A stretch of 64,000 nt of DNA from Paenibacillus etheri (GCF_001012825.1 NZ_LCZJ02000017.1:1-64000); one strand, 5' to 3'; positions 17,933 through 27,285 are shown, counted from the first letter of the stretch. Translations and numbers: made by a program. Notes: a model not told the origin generated them from the letters alone.

Positions 17933-20900
17933 GCAGGCCCGTAATCATATTCTATGATTCTGATTTTCCAATTTCTAGTCCGATCCCTAGCGATGCGATT
18001 ATATCTATGCGTGAGTTCGGTACGATCGTGAATGCGAATCAGCTTGCAGCAACGCTTAAGGAGACTGAAGGCGGATGTTTCATTAATCTGCATGCCCCCT
18101 ATTTTCCGAAGTCGGCATGGATAGACATTCTTGGGTATTTGCAAAGAGGTGGCGGGTTGATCAGTATCGGAGGTGTCCCATTCAAACAACCCGTTCGCTG
18201 GCAAAATGAACAATGGCATATGGAAGCGGAGCAGACTTCTTATCATCAAGAGCTGTATATACATGAGGCACTAAGTGTTGAATGTTCTCGCAACCAATCC
18301 TTGCTCGCATCGGATGTTATTCCTCTGCTTAAGGGTCAAGAATCACTTTTTTTAGCGAGTGCAGAGACATGGAATCTTGTGCCACATACGACGAAGACAA
18401 GTGATCTACCACATCAAATGGGATCGGCAGGTCCAATGAGCACACGGATTTACCCGCTTTTGAAAGGAATTACGCAGGAAGGTCGGGAAACCGCTGCTCC
18501 AGTAGTTCTTTGGGAGAATACGATTGGTTTATTTGCAGGTTCACGCTGGCTGTTCGTAAATACGGCTGCAACGGCTTCTTTATGGAAGGAAAAAGGACTG
18601 TCTGCGATATCTAAGTGGGCTAGTTTCTGCGGCAAAGGTGTAACGGAAATGTGGGTTAAGCCGAATTACGCGTCATATGAGTCTGGAGAACGTGCTTCCC
18701 TGACACTTCAGATCCAGCAGCTTGAACGGGCAAAGCCTTACATGAGAATTGAAGATACATGGAAATTCACAATTTATGTAGAGCATGAATCAGATCCGAC
18801 CTTGCACTGGTCTCAGCAATTGGAGATGAAGGCTAATGTTGAACTTAGCATCGTTCGTGTGCCTATTCCTCTAGAAATTAGGAGTGGTCTGTTTCAAGTG
18901 GTCTGCGAAGCGGAAGCCAGTGATGGTGAATTCCGTATTCTACGTCAAGGGTTCTGGGGGCATGCCCCTGAACTGCTGGCAGCAGGTGAACCGGTAACGG
19001 GTGGAAGAGATTATTTCATAAAAGATGGGCGTCCGCTACCTGTTGTAGGAATGACTTATATGACGAGTGATGTGGCACGGAAATTTCTGTTTCTGCCGAA
19101 CGTTGGGGTATGGGATCACGATATGGGTCAAATGCGGAAGGCAGGGATTAACTGGATCCGAACAGGAATCTGGACTGCTTATCGTAATGTGATGCAAGAC
19201 GATGGTCATGTTTCAGAAGAGGTACTGCGAGCGATTGATGCCTTTATCATGACGGCGAAGAAGCATGATCTTCAGGTGACTTTCACGTTCTTCTCCTTTA
19301 CACCGGAAACGTGGGGAGGGGTAAATCCTTATCTGGACCCACAAAGTGTAGAGGCTCAGAAGCGGTTCATTCGTTCTATTGTATCTCGTCATAAAGCGTC
19401 TTCAAATGTAGACTGGGATCTTATTAATGAACCATCGATGTTTGATCCGGCACGGATTTTCTCGGATGGTCCGAGTTCATGTCATGATCGCTTCGAGCAA
19501 CAAGCTTTCATAGAATGGCTTCGACATAGACATGAGGAAATCGAAGTGCTACAGGAACGTTGGAATATGACACCCGCACAGCTTCCGGATTTTGCATCAG
19601 CAGGCCTGCCAGAAGCGAAAGAGATGAACTTCGATGTACAGGATATGCACAGTGCTAAAAGAGGGACGCGTTGGCTTGATTATTGCTTGTTCTCCATGGA
19701 TATGCATAACCGGTGGGTGAAGCAGTTATATGACACCATTAAGGAGCAATGTCCAGATCAGATGGTTACGGTTGGGCAGGATGAAGGGCTAGGGGCGCAG
19801 CGACCTTCACCGTTCTTCTATGAGGAGGCGGTGGATTACACCACTGTACATTCCTGGTGGTATAATGATTATCTGGTGTGGGATGGCATTTTTGCCAAGA
19901 CGCCTAATAAGCCAAACCTAATTCAGGAGACTGGCGTCATGTATGTAGAAACTCCTGATGGACGAGCCAAACGTTCAGAGCTAGAACTGCGGAATCTGCT
20001 CGAACGCAAGTATGCCTATGCGTTTGGAACTGCTGGTGCGGGGGCCATACACTGGATCTGGAATACGAACTTCTATATGGATAATGCGAATGAGTCCCAT
20101 ATTGGAGCATTGAGAGCAGATGGAACCGAAAAGCCAGAGGCGGATGTCTCTTATGACTTCGGGAAATTTATAGAAGGCATTCGTGACGTATTTGGAGATC
20201 GGAAACTGGAAGAGATTGCTGTGGTGTTTCCATATTCGAATGATTTCTCTAACCGGAGGCTGGCTTTCGCAGCTACAACAGAGCTTACCCGTATTCTTTC
20301 GTATGATCTAAAGATGCCTTTCAGAGGTGCTTCTGAATACCATCTGGATGATTTGGAGAACCATCCTGTGAAGCTTATTATGCTGCCAAGCGCGCATAAC
20401 TTCGATGATGCAGCGATGGAAAGGTTGTTACACATCGTTAAAGAAACAGGTGCGGTATTGCTTGCTACCGGCCCGCTCGACATTGATGCTTACTGGCGCT
20501 CTTCAGAGCGCTTGAGTGATGTTCTTGGCAAGCGTGAATTGCGTAATGTGCGCCGTGAAGAAGTTCTTAGCCTTCAAGACCAAGAACTACCCGTCTCCTT
20601 CGGTCACCGACGGATTGCTGAGGTATCGAAGGAAACGATGATACACGAATCAGTCGGTAGCGGAAGCTCTACTATAGACTCAGTCATAAACATCCCGCTT
20701 GGCAAGGGTCGACTCCTATGGAGTCCACTGCCAGTTGAATTGAGCGACCGAAGTGATACTACATCTGCACTGTATCGCTACGCGCTGAATGCTGCTCATG
20801 TGGAGTGTGACTTTGAGTGGGTTAGCGGAGGGGATTTAGCTGGTATCTACGGACGGAAATTGAGCTTTGCTACGGGAGCTCTCTTCACCTTCGTGTCGGA

Positions 20901-21078
20901 ATATGCTCAGGATGCGAAGATCGAGGTGAAGGATTCAGCCACTGGCCGAACCTATGCGTTCTTGTTGGAACAGGAACGTTCAGTCCTCTTTGCTACGGAC
21001 AATAAAGGTGATCTTCTTGGCGTATATCGCCAGCAGGAAGTCGAAATCCATGTAACTTATCCACATCTACTACATTAA
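17929..21078 (+). CDS. large clan GH-A-type glycoside hydrolase, family uncertain
   Basis: A 1049-residue protein without signal peptide. The central part (about 360-700) looks like a (beta/alpha)8 glycosidase of clan GH-A: GYFIKDGRPLP-like entry near 363, WDLINEPSM with likely acid/base E501, and NLIQETGVMY with likely nucleophile E667. The N-terminal 120 residues and a segment around 800-880 (VKLIMLPSAHNFDDAAMER) resemble the glutamine-amidotransferase-like trimerisation fold of GH42-type beta-galactosidases, but NEP is not the GH42 acid/base signature. It is coupled by ATGA overlap to the GH125 gene and followed by a GH38 gene. A role on a beta-linked mannoside, such as the core of an N-glycan or a mannoprotein sugar, is my inference only. 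Confidence 0.7.
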   Translation: MSRPVIIFYDSDFPISSPIPSDAIISMREFGTIVNANQLAATLKETEGGCFINLHAPYFPKSAWIDILGYLQRGGGLISIGGVPFKQPVRWQNEQWHMEAEQTSYHQELYIHEALSVECSRNQSLLASDVIPLLKGQESLFLASAETWNLVPHTTKTSDLPHQMGSAGPMSTRIYPLLKGITQEGRETAAPVVLWENTIGLFAGSRWLFVNTAATASLWKEKGLSAISKWASFCGKGVTEMWVKPNYASYESGERASLTLQIQQLERAKPYMRIEDTWKFTIYVEHESDPTLHWSQQLEMKANVELSIVRVPIPLEIRSGLFQVVCEAEASDGEFRILRQGFWGHAPELLAAGEPVTGGRDYFIKDGRPLPVVGMTYMTSDVARKFLFLPNVGVWDHDMGQMRKAGINWIRTGIWTAYRNVMQDDGHVSEEVLRAIDAFIMTAKKHDLQVTFTFFSFTPETWGGVNPYLDPQSVEAQKRFIRSIVSRHKASSNVDWDLINEPSMFDPARIFSDGPSSCHDRFEQQAFIEWLRHRHEEIEVLQERWNMTPAQLPDFASAGLPEAKEMNFDVQDMHSAKRGTRWLDYCLFSMDMHNRWVKQLYDTIKEQCPDQMVTVGQDEGLGAQRPSPFFYEEAVDYTTVHSWWYNDYLVWDGIFAKTPNKPNLIQETGVMYVETPDGRAKRSELELRNLLERKYAYAFGTAGAGAIHWIWNTNFYMDNANESHIGALRADGTEKPEADVSYDFGKFIEGIRDVFGDRKLEEIAVVFPYSNDFSNRRLAFAATTELTRILSYDLKMPFRGASEYHLDDLENHPVKLIMLPSAHNFDDAAMERLLHIVKETGAVLLATGPLDIDAYWRSSERLSDVLGKRELRNVRREEVLSLQDQELPVSFGHRRIAEVSKETMIHESVGSGSSTIDSVINIPLGKGRLLWSPLPVELSDRSDTTSALYRYALNAAHVECDFEWVSGGDLAGIYGRKLSFATGALFTFVSEYAQDAKIEVKDSATGRTYAFLLEQERSVLFATDNKGDLLGVYRQQEVEIHVTYPHLLH

Positions 21079-21123
21079 GCAACTTAGTAGAGAATACGCA
21101 TTGCATATAAGGAGGTCTTCACA

Positions 21124-23877
21124 TTGGATAGTTCAAATAAATCTATTAAACCTCAGACTGCCCATATCATTTCTCATACCCACTGGGACCGGGAATGGTA
21201 TCTTCCATATGAAAAGCATCATGTACGCCTTATTAAACTGGTTGATGAATTGCTGGATCGATTGGATGAGGATGGCGAATTTAAGAGTTTTTATCTTGAC
21301 GGACAGACGATCATTCTGGAAGATTATCTTCAAGTTCGTCCCGAGAATCAGGAGCGTCTACAAAAACATATTACAGATGGTCGTCTTCTGATCGGACCTT
21401 GGTATATTCTGCAAGATGCTTTCCTTACCAGCGGAGAGGCAAATGTACGTAACATGCAGATTGGTCATCAGGATTCAAAGCGTTACGGTGAACCTTCTAA
21501 GATCGGTTATTTTCCGGACACCTTTGGTCTAGTTGGTCAGACTCCACAATTAATGAAGCAATCAGGCATTAATAATGCCTTTTTTGGAAGAGGTGTAAAA
21601 CCGACTGGATTCAATAATACTGTATCGGACGGTGGATATGAATCTTCGTTCTCCGAGCTGATATGGGAAGGTCCGGATGGATCGAAAGTGCTTGGAATTC
21701 TATTTGCTAATTGGTATTCAAACGGAAACGAAGTGCCAGTAAATGAAGCAGAGGCAAAAGAGTTCTGGGAGAAGAAGTTAGCAGATGCTCGGAAATTTGC
21801 CTCTACAGGTGAGCTGCTATTCATGAACGGTTGCGATCATCAACCGGCTCAACTGGATTTGCCGGAGGCTATTGAAACTGCGAAGCGGCTATATCCAGAT
21901 ATGGAGTTTATCCATTCCAACTTCCCTGATTACCTTAAGGCTGTAGAGGATGTAATGGATCACAACAATTTGTCGACTGTAAAGGGCGAATTGCGGAGCC
22001 AGCACACTGACGGATGGGGGACGTTAGTGAATACCGCATCTGCTCGTGTCTATTTGAAACAGATGAATCAGGAAGGGCAAGTCTTGCTTGAAAAGGTGGC
22101 CGAGCCACTCGCTTCATTCGCACATGTATTGGGCAAAGATTACCCTCATCATCTGTTCACCTATGCCTGGAAGACGTTAATGCAGAATCATCCTCACGAC
22201 AGCATTTGTGGCTGCAGCGTGGATGAGGTACATCGCGAAATGGTTACCCGTTTTGATAAAAGCCGTCATGTAGCAGAGACCATTGTTGATGATAGTAAGC
22301 GCATGATCGCTGAAGCTGTGGATACGTCCGGTTTTGCAGCCTATGGTGAAGAAGTGCTTCCGTTAGTAGTCATGAATATGTCAGGATGGAGTCGCACAGG
22401 TACAGTGAGCGTAGAAATTGATGCGGCACGTCTATATTTGCGAGAGGGTTTCACTCTAGAAGAAACGGCCAGCCGTATGAAAGATATTGACTTAAACGGT
22501 CGTGAATTAGTAGACGATCAAGGGAATACCATTACATGCCAGATGGAGGATTTGGGTCTTCAGTTTGGTTATGATTTGCCAGACGATAAATTCCGCCAGC
22601 CCTATATGTGTCGCCGAGTAAGACTTACCTTTGAAGCTGTGCAAGTTCCGGCGCTGGGTCTTCGTGCATATGCGTGTGTTCGCCGTGCAAACACAGGGTT
22701 GCCTATAGCTCCTGAATCTTTGCTTCAAGGGGATCGGGTGTTGGAGAATGAGGCTATCAAAGTAGTGATCCATGATAATGGTTCATTTACGATGAGTGAC
22801 AAAGCCAGTGGCATAACCTACCGGGATCTTGGTGTGTATGAGAACACAGGTGATATCGGGAATGAATACATGTATAAACAGCCGGAGGCTGTGCAAGCTT
22901 TAACGACCGAGGAACTACAGGCGAACATTTCTGTTCTGGAAAATACGCCTTATCGAGCATCTGTGGAAATTAAGCATGACTGGGAGATTCCAGCCTCAGC
23001 AGATGATAAGCTAGACGAGGAGCAACGTGCTCTTGTGTACTACCCAGAGCGGAAAGCGCAGCGCAGTAATGACACAGTCATTCTTAAACTTCGTACTGTA
23101 ATTAGCCTGGAGCGAGGCGGGAAGGGGCTGCATCTCGAAACGACGATAGATAATAAGGCTAAAGATCACCGGATTCGTGCGCTGTTCCCGACAGATTTGA
23201 ACACCGCGACACATCATGTAGATTCGATGTTCGAGGTTGCGGAGCGGAATATTGAGCCAGCTTCAGAATGGATGAATCCGAGTAACACGCAGCATCAACA
23301 GGCCTTTGTTGATATCAGTAATGATAAAGCGGGTCTAACCGTCGCTAACTTTGGATTAAATGAATATGAAGTGCTAAGAGATGGTCGTAACACCATTGCG
23401 ATTACACTACTCCGTAGCGTGGGTGAACTGGGAGACTGGGGTCTGTTCCCAACACCAGAAGCGCAGTGTCTCGGTGAGCACGTTGTTCGTATGGAGCTCA
23501 TCCCACACACTGGCGATGGTATTACTGCTGGTGCTTACGCTGAAGCTTACCAATTCCAGATTCCTTGGGTCGTATGTCAGACTGATGTACATGGAGGAGT
23601 GATCGCTCCGTTGTATACTCCATTTGACTGGGAGAGTCAGGAACTCGCATTTTCCTCTCTAAAAATGAACGAGCAGACTGGAGACTTACTGCTTCGCTGG
23701 TACAACATGAGTCAGCAGAGTACCGACCTGACCATCCGTTCAACGATACCGCAGCAGTATTTCTATAAGACGTCGATTCTGGAAGAGGAGAGCCACCCAC
23801 TCTCTAGCGAAGAGAAAGGTAGTTCGGTCTTACAGATCGGTCCATGCGAAATTGTAACGATTGGTATTCGGAGATAG
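21124..23877 (+). CDS. GH38 alpha-mannosidase, second copy (MngB-like type)
   Basis: A 917-residue GH38 enzyme of the shorter type related to MngB and streptococcal mannosidases. It opens with the metal site IISHTHWDREWYLPYEKHH (about residues 14-32). The nucleophile is D132 in IGYFPDTFGLVGQTPQL, and QNHPHDSICGCSVDEVHREM is a further family motif. The start is TTG at 21124 with AAGGAGG 8 bases upstream. It shares little obvious sequence with the 1043-residue GH38 at 5963, so the two probably cut different linkages. It is last in the operon and is followed by a strong terminator. Cytoplasmic location is inferred from the lack of a signal peptide. Confidence 0.93.
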   Translation: MDSSNKSIKPQTAHIISHTHWDREWYLPYEKHHVRLIKLVDELLDRLDEDGEFKSFYLDGQTIILEDYLQVRPENQERLQKHITDGRLLIGPWYILQDAFLTSGEANVRNMQIGHQDSKRYGEPSKIGYFPDTFGLVGQTPQLMKQSGINNAFFGRGVKPTGFNNTVSDGGYESSFSELIWEGPDGSKVLGILFANWYSNGNEVPVNEAEAKEFWEKKLADARKFASTGELLFMNGCDHQPAQLDLPEAIETAKRLYPDMEFIHSNFPDYLKAVEDVMDHNNLSTVKGELRSQHTDGWGTLVNTASARVYLKQMNQEGQVLLEKVAEPLASFAHVLGKDYPHHLFTYAWKTLMQNHPHDSICGCSVDEVHREMVTRFDKSRHVAETIVDDSKRMIAEAVDTSGFAAYGEEVLPLVVMNMSGWSRTGTVSVEIDAARLYLREGFTLEETASRMKDIDLNGRELVDDQGNTITCQMEDLGLQFGYDLPDDKFRQPYMCRRVRLTFEAVQVPALGLRAYACVRRANTGLPIAPESLLQGDRVLENEAIKVVIHDNGSFTMSDKASGITYRDLGVYENTGDIGNEYMYKQPEAVQALTTEELQANISVLENTPYRASVEIKHDWEIPASADDKLDEEQRALVYYPERKAQRSNDTVILKLRTVISLERGGKGLHLETTIDNKAKDHRIRALFPTDLNTATHHVDSMFEVAERNIEPASEWMNPSNTQHQQAFVDISNDKAGLTVANFGLNEYEVLRDGRNTIAITLLRSVGELGDWGLFPTPEAQCLGEHVVRMELIPHTGDGITAGAYAEAYQFQIPWVVCQTDVHGGVIAPLYTPFDWESQELAFSSLKMNEQTGDLLLRWYNMSQQSTDLTIRSTIPQQYFYKTSILEEESHPLSSEEKGSSVLQIGPCEIVTIGIRR

Positions 23878-23907
23878 AATTAACTTATTTTTTTCTTATA
23901 ATTTAAC

Positions 23908-23956
23908 AAAAGGACGATAACCAAAAGTCATACGACTCTTTGGTTATCGTCCTTTT
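23908..23956. terminator. strong bidirectional terminator
   Basis: An 18-base-pair perfect stem (23908-23925 with 23939-23956, core GGACGATAACC) is flanked by A- and T-rich ends on both strands. It can serve the mannosidase operon on the plus strand and the converging marR gene on the minus strand. Confidence 0.9.
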
Positions 23957-23975
23957 AAGTTTATAACTATGAGCT

Positions 23976-24470
23976 TTAAGAAGAAGACTTACTACGCGTT
24001 GTGGAACTGAGATGATCAATCTGCTCGTCTAGAACGGTGCTGGCTTTGCCTAAAAATTGTGAAATGAGGGCGAGTTCTTCATCCGTATAGGAGGCAGCCA
24101 ATGTAACCATTGCGGTATGAAGCGGTAGGTAGGTGTCAATAACATCTTCTTTATTTTCATACAAAGGTACAATAATTACTTTACGGCGATCATTAGGGTC
24201 ATTTTGTCTGCGAACGTATCTATTTTTTTCGAGACGATCTATTAATGCTGTAACGCTGCCTGTCGCAAGTCCCGTCAATTTGGACAGTTCCCCAGCGGTA
24301 ATGGGGCCTTTTTCACGCAGGATATCCACAGATAAAAAATCATTATTATATAACCCAAGAGAGGCGGCTACATTTTGCTGGTATACCACCGTTCGGGTTC
24401 CCAGACCACGCATGAGTAAGGTGAACTGTTCTTGCTCTGGTGTAGGTTGAGCTTGTTCATGGCTTGACAA
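23976..24470 (-). CDS. MarR family transcriptional regulator
   Basis: A 164-residue winged-helix regulator. The DNA-binding part includes ITAGELSKLTGLATGSVTALIDRLEKN followed by the wing RRQNDPNDRRKVIIVPL, a clear MarR signature. The start is TTG at 24470 with AAAAGGGGCG upstream; no ATG in frame gives the full N-terminus. An inverted repeat at 24497-24517 in its upstream region is a likely autoregulatory operator. MarR genes of this kind often sit beside a drug-efflux or detoxification gene. Here nothing intact lies on the divergent side, so the regulated partner may be lost. Confidence 0.88.
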   Translation of the reverse strand: MSSHEQAQPTPEQEQFTLLMRGLGTRTVVYQQNVAASLGLYNNDFLSVDILREKGPITAGELSKLTGLATGSVTALIDRLEKNRYVRRQNDPNDRRKVIIVPLYENKEDVIDTYLPLHTAMVTLAASYTDEELALISQFLGKASTVLDEQIDHLSSTTRSKSSS

Positions 24471-24496
24471 AGGATAACGCCCCTTTTAAAATGTTT

Positions 24497-24517
24497 ATAT
24501 CTCTTCTATCGAGATAT
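24497..24517. promoter_or_regulatory. candidate MarR operator
   Basis: The perfect inverted repeat ATATCTC-N7-GAGATAT lies 27 bases before the marR start codon. MarR proteins bind symmetric sites of about this size near their own promoter. No other regulator gene is close by. Confidence 0.5.
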
Positions 24518-24921
24518 TTGATTATGAAGTTATTAGAAAATGTGTTATTTTACAACTACATTTTATCGAAATCATCATACTTTTGCAAAAAAAATGAAAG
24601 ACAGCCTTTGGTCGAGACCTCATATAGTAGACATTGTTAAAAATCTAGGACGCAAGATAGCTCCTGTACTCAACAGGAGTCGATTTAGGTTCAGATATCC
24701 GATTGAAAAAAAGGAAGTGCCTAGGGCTTATTTACTAAGTGTGCAGCAAGCATCAGAAGAACCTCCAAGAAATATGAATTGAATTTATTGCTGTCGTCAT
24801 TGTAACATTAGGAGCTCTAGTAAATAACACCATTACTGCACTTCGGATAGTTCCTTGGTTTTAGATAACACTTATTATAAAGACCCCTCGTTATGCTATT
24901 TTCTATATCTAAATACAAAAA
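24518..24921. other. 404-bp stretch without an intact gene; possible gene relic
   Basis: No convincing gene is seen. An 80-codon open frame at 24540-24782 has no recognisable domain or ribosome site. Directly after it, in another frame (24781-24861), the translation reads as one hydrophobic segment, EFIAVVIVTLGALVNNTITA, then stops. That would fit a transporter membrane helix left from a decayed gene divergent from marR. The plus-strand terminator at 24968 has no other plus-strand gene to serve, which supports a lost gene here. A small stem CTCCTG-N7-CAGGAG lies near 24661-24679. Confidence 0.3.
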
Positions 24922-24957
24922 GAGAAACCCATGGTCATGAATATGACTGGGTTTCTC
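24922..24957 (-). terminator. terminator of the YdeI-like gene
   Basis: A long hairpin, GAGAAACCCA pairing with TGGGTTTCTC and an inner GTCAT/ATGAC, is followed on the minus strand by five Ts (complement of 24917-24921). It ends the minus-strand gene that stops at 25023. Confidence 0.75.
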
Positions 24958-24967
24958 GACACTCTGG

Positions 24968-24996
24968 TGAGAACATTCTATGTTCTCATCTTTTTT
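24968..24996 (+). terminator. plus-strand terminator without a matching gene
   Basis: TGAGAACAT (24968-24976) and ATGTTCTCA (24980-24988) form a 9-base-pair stem with a 3-base loop, followed by TCTTTTTT on the plus strand. No intact plus-strand gene ends upstream, so it may belong to the lost gene in 24518-24921. Confidence 0.6.
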
Positions 24997-25022
24997 ATTG
25001 AGGTAGCGTATGATTTAGCAGC

Positions 25023-25592
25023 TTAATAATCTAGTAGACGTCCATTATCATGCCATTGCCCGTACATTTTATTTTCTTTAGTGTTTGCTATAAACTTGTC
25101 TAATTTACTCTTAAATAAATCTGGCTGATGTTTATTGCTTTGGATCGTGTCCATCCGAACTCTTTTATAAAGGGCTGGAAAGGCCAAAAAATTCTCATAT
25201 ACTTGCATGTTCTCTTTTAGCCTTTGCTCTATAATCTTATCTACTATAAAAGAATCAGGGTTCATATCTGGAAGTACCTTTCTTCCTTCAGCGGTCATTA
25301 ACCCCAACTTTTCGAGGCGGCGGACACGTTCTTTATTCAATTCCGTCCAAGAGCTTTTTTTGCTTCGGGGAGAGAGTCTTTGCGCCAGTTCTGTTTCAGA
25401 ACTTTTCTTTTTCACTCCATCGATCCATCCAAAGCACAAACATTCCTCAACCACGTCCAAATATAGCAATGTTTCTGGGTTTGGCGTAATACTAACGAGT
25501 ACCCAACAAGATTTCTCTGTCTTACAATTTTCCTGGAGCCAGACTCTTAAATCTTCTCTCGATTTTACTGTAATTAGATTTTCAATCTCCAT
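25023..25592 (-). CDS. YdeI/OmpD-associated family protein
   Basis: A 189-residue soluble protein. The segment YLDVVEECLCFGWIDGVKKK followed by LAQRLSPRSKKSSWTELNKER is typical of the YdeI/OmpD-associated (OmdA) family, known in Bacteria from bacteriocin-protection and peptide-resistance contexts. Its biochemical activity is not established to my knowledge. It is a single gene on the minus strand with its own terminator at 24922. The ATG at 25592 lies behind AGGAAATTG, a moderate ribosome site. The family call is good; the function is open. Confidence 0.8.
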   Translation of the reverse strand: MEIENLITVKSREDLRVWLQENCKTEKSCWVLVSITPNPETLLYLDVVEECLCFGWIDGVKKKSSETELAQRLSPRSKKSSWTELNKERVRRLEKLGLMTAEGRKVLPDMNPDSFIVDKIIEQRLKENMQVYENFLAFPALYKRVRMDTIQSNKHQPDLFKSKLDKFIANTKENKMYGQWHDNGRLLDY

Positions 25593-25648
25593 AATTAAAA
25601 TACAATTTCCTTTCTAGGTATGGAGTGGAGCAAATTGCCCATTAGAGA

Positions 25649-26164
25649 TTAAATAGCTTCCGCAGGTACCTGATACCAAAAAAGGGAATAGTCATTCATG
25701 GTGGAAGCGTAGCCTAACTGACGTAACATAGTAGATATATTGCCTCTATGATAAGTCCCGTGATTAGCGACTTGCAACATGATTTCAGATAGGCGTGTTA
25801 GGTGGATTCCGGCGAATGGATTGTCAAGCAGAATGGTTTGCTCCAAATCGGATTGGTTGTGTAACCATTCATTGTATTGTTCCGATAGCTGGGCAAAGAT
25901 ATTAGCATATTCATCCACAGAATCTAGAATGCTCATATTTAGCGGGATACTTTGTTGAAAAGCCTCAGGCATAGCGGTACCTGTTAAAACAAGATACCAC
26001 ATCATATCAACCGCATAGATATGGCTAAGGGCATGAGCGATGGTGGGAAATGAGCTGTTCACTTCTTGACTTAGCACAGAGGATGGGAGTTCCTTGATTC
26101 GCCCCAGGATAGTCTGGTTGGCCCATGTTTGGTATTTAAACATTTCTACTGGATAATTTGTCAT
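25649..26164 (-). CDS. DinB family protein
   Basis: A 171-residue four-helix-bundle protein of the DinB/YfiT superfamily. It has the opening EMFKYQTWANQTILGRI, a mid-protein histidine in HALSHIYAVDMMWY and the closing pair of histidines in NHGTYHRGNISTML, which together form the usual metal triad. Family members include metal-dependent thiol transferases and damage-inducible proteins of unknown function. The frame is open further upstream, but the ATG at 26164 is directly preceded by AAAGGAGA, which decides the start. It follows the WYL regulator gene by 82 bases on the same strand. Confidence 0.85.
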   Translation of the reverse strand: MTNYPVEMFKYQTWANQTILGRIKELPSSVLSQEVNSSFPTIAHALSHIYAVDMMWYLVLTGTAMPEAFQQSIPLNMSILDSVDEYANIFAQLSEQYNEWLHNQSDLEQTILLDNPFAGIHLTRLSEIMLQVANHGTYHRGNISTMLRQLGYASTMNDYSLFWYQVPAEAI

Positions 26165-26246
26165 TCGTATAGTCTCCTTTTGAATGGTCATGGATTTGTT
26201 TTTGTTACTGTTGTTAATATAAAAGAAGAAGTATGACATCAGACTG

Positions 26247-27158
26247 TCATACTTCTTCATAAAGTTTGAGTGTGTTTTGAAGCTGCTCTTTTAAAATACC
26301 TCGCAATGCAGGTGGTTCGAGGACTTCGGCGCCGCTGCCGAAACCCAGCAGAATTGACCAAAGCCAACGTGCTTCCAATGGCTTATACACAGGAATTCGC
26401 ATCGTCATACTTTTATCGGAATGAAATTCCTTATCGACTTGATGAAACTGATCTAACGCTTCTGCTAAAGCCTCAGGTCCCACCCGGATCACTATTTCCT
26501 CCACCTGATCGGCCCTGTTTGAACAGCCAGCCTCTTTTGGTACCTCATGTTGTAATTGAAAGGTATCCTGTGTCAGGAACAAATTCAGCATCCGGGAAAG
26601 TCGGAACTCTCGATAGTCCTGCCGTGCCCGGCAATAACCATAAATGTACCAGTTACTATATTTAAAATGAAGCTTTACGGGTTCCATTTCACGGGTTGTG
26701 CGTTCATTTTTTACATTGATGTAATCAAAACGGACGACATTTCGTTCCGTTATAGCCGCACGTAAAAGAGGGAGTGCATCAGGGTCCGTACGCCGGGTTT
26801 CAAGATCCACCGCAAGACTAGAAGTCTGTGGCTCCGTTCCAATCGTTTGCAGCCGTTCAATGGTTCCTTGCGTATGCTCATCTTCAAACACGGAAGAGAG
26901 ACTGTTAAGTACAGTAATCAGAGAAGTGATATCATACGAACGGAGCAGGCTTTTATCCATTTTATATCCGTCCATTATGCCATATCCACCTTTAGTTCCC
27001 TGATACGATACGACCGGGATGCCAGCGGCACAAATCACATCGATATCCCTATAGATCGTTCGCTGGGAAACCTGAAACTCTTCAGCCAGCTTGGAGGCAG
27101 ATAAAACTTCGTGGTTCAACAGCTTGTAGATCATAGAGATCAATCGTTCCAATTTCAT
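26247..27158 (-). CDS. WYL-domain transcriptional regulator (YafY type)
   Basis: A 303-residue regulator. The N-terminal helix-turn-helix (about 1-55) includes SASKLAEEFQVSQRTIYRDID, and the GTKGGYGI loop follows. The WYL domain (about 135-210) reads VKLHFKYSNWYIYGYCRARQDYREFRLSRM. WYL domains bind nucleic acid or small ligands. Regulators of this layout often sit beside DinB or glyoxalase-like genes, as here. An upstream ATG would add six residues but lacks a ribosome site, so the ATG at 27158 is chosen. It is divergent from the tetR-ABC operon at 27369 across an intergenic region with a strong palindrome. Confidence 0.88.
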   Translation of the reverse strand: MKLERLISMIYKLLNHEVLSASKLAEEFQVSQRTIYRDIDVICAAGIPVVSYQGTKGGYGIMDGYKMDKSLLRSYDITSLITVLNSLSSVFEDEHTQGTIERLQTIGTEPQTSSLAVDLETRRTDPDALPLLRAAITERNVVRFDYINVKNERTTREMEPVKLHFKYSNWYIYGYCRARQDYREFRLSRMLNLFLTQDTFQLQHEVPKEAGCSNRADQVEEIVIRVGPEALAEALDQFHQVDKEFHSDKSMTMRIPVYKPLEARWLWSILLGFGSGAEVLEPPALRGILKEQLQNTLKLYEEV

Positions 27159-27236
27159 GTGTGTATTCCCACCCATTAGTCCATTTCGTGTTACTGCATG
27201 ATTATAGCATAGACTTATATGACTAATTTGGGGAAG

Positions 27237-27263
27237 TTATTGTGTTGCACAGGAACACAATAA
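27237..27263. promoter_or_regulatory. candidate operator between WYL and tetR genes
   Basis: A perfect inverted repeat, TTATTGTGTT-N7-AACACAATAA, with 10-base arms lies between the divergent regulators, 22 bases upstream of the -35 box of the tetR promoter. Either the TetR or the WYL protein could bind it. Confidence 0.5.
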
Positions 27264-27285
27264 TTGAAGCTTACAGAGAAATGTA

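Noticed and set aside
17929-21078. Annotation as GH42 beta-galactosidase.
   Set aside because: Flanking segments recall GH42, but the acid/base motif is INEP and overall layout differs, so only a clan-level call is made.
24540-24782. An 80-codon open frame on the plus strand.
   Set aside because: No domain, no ribosome site and no conserved look; treated as part of a possible gene relic only.
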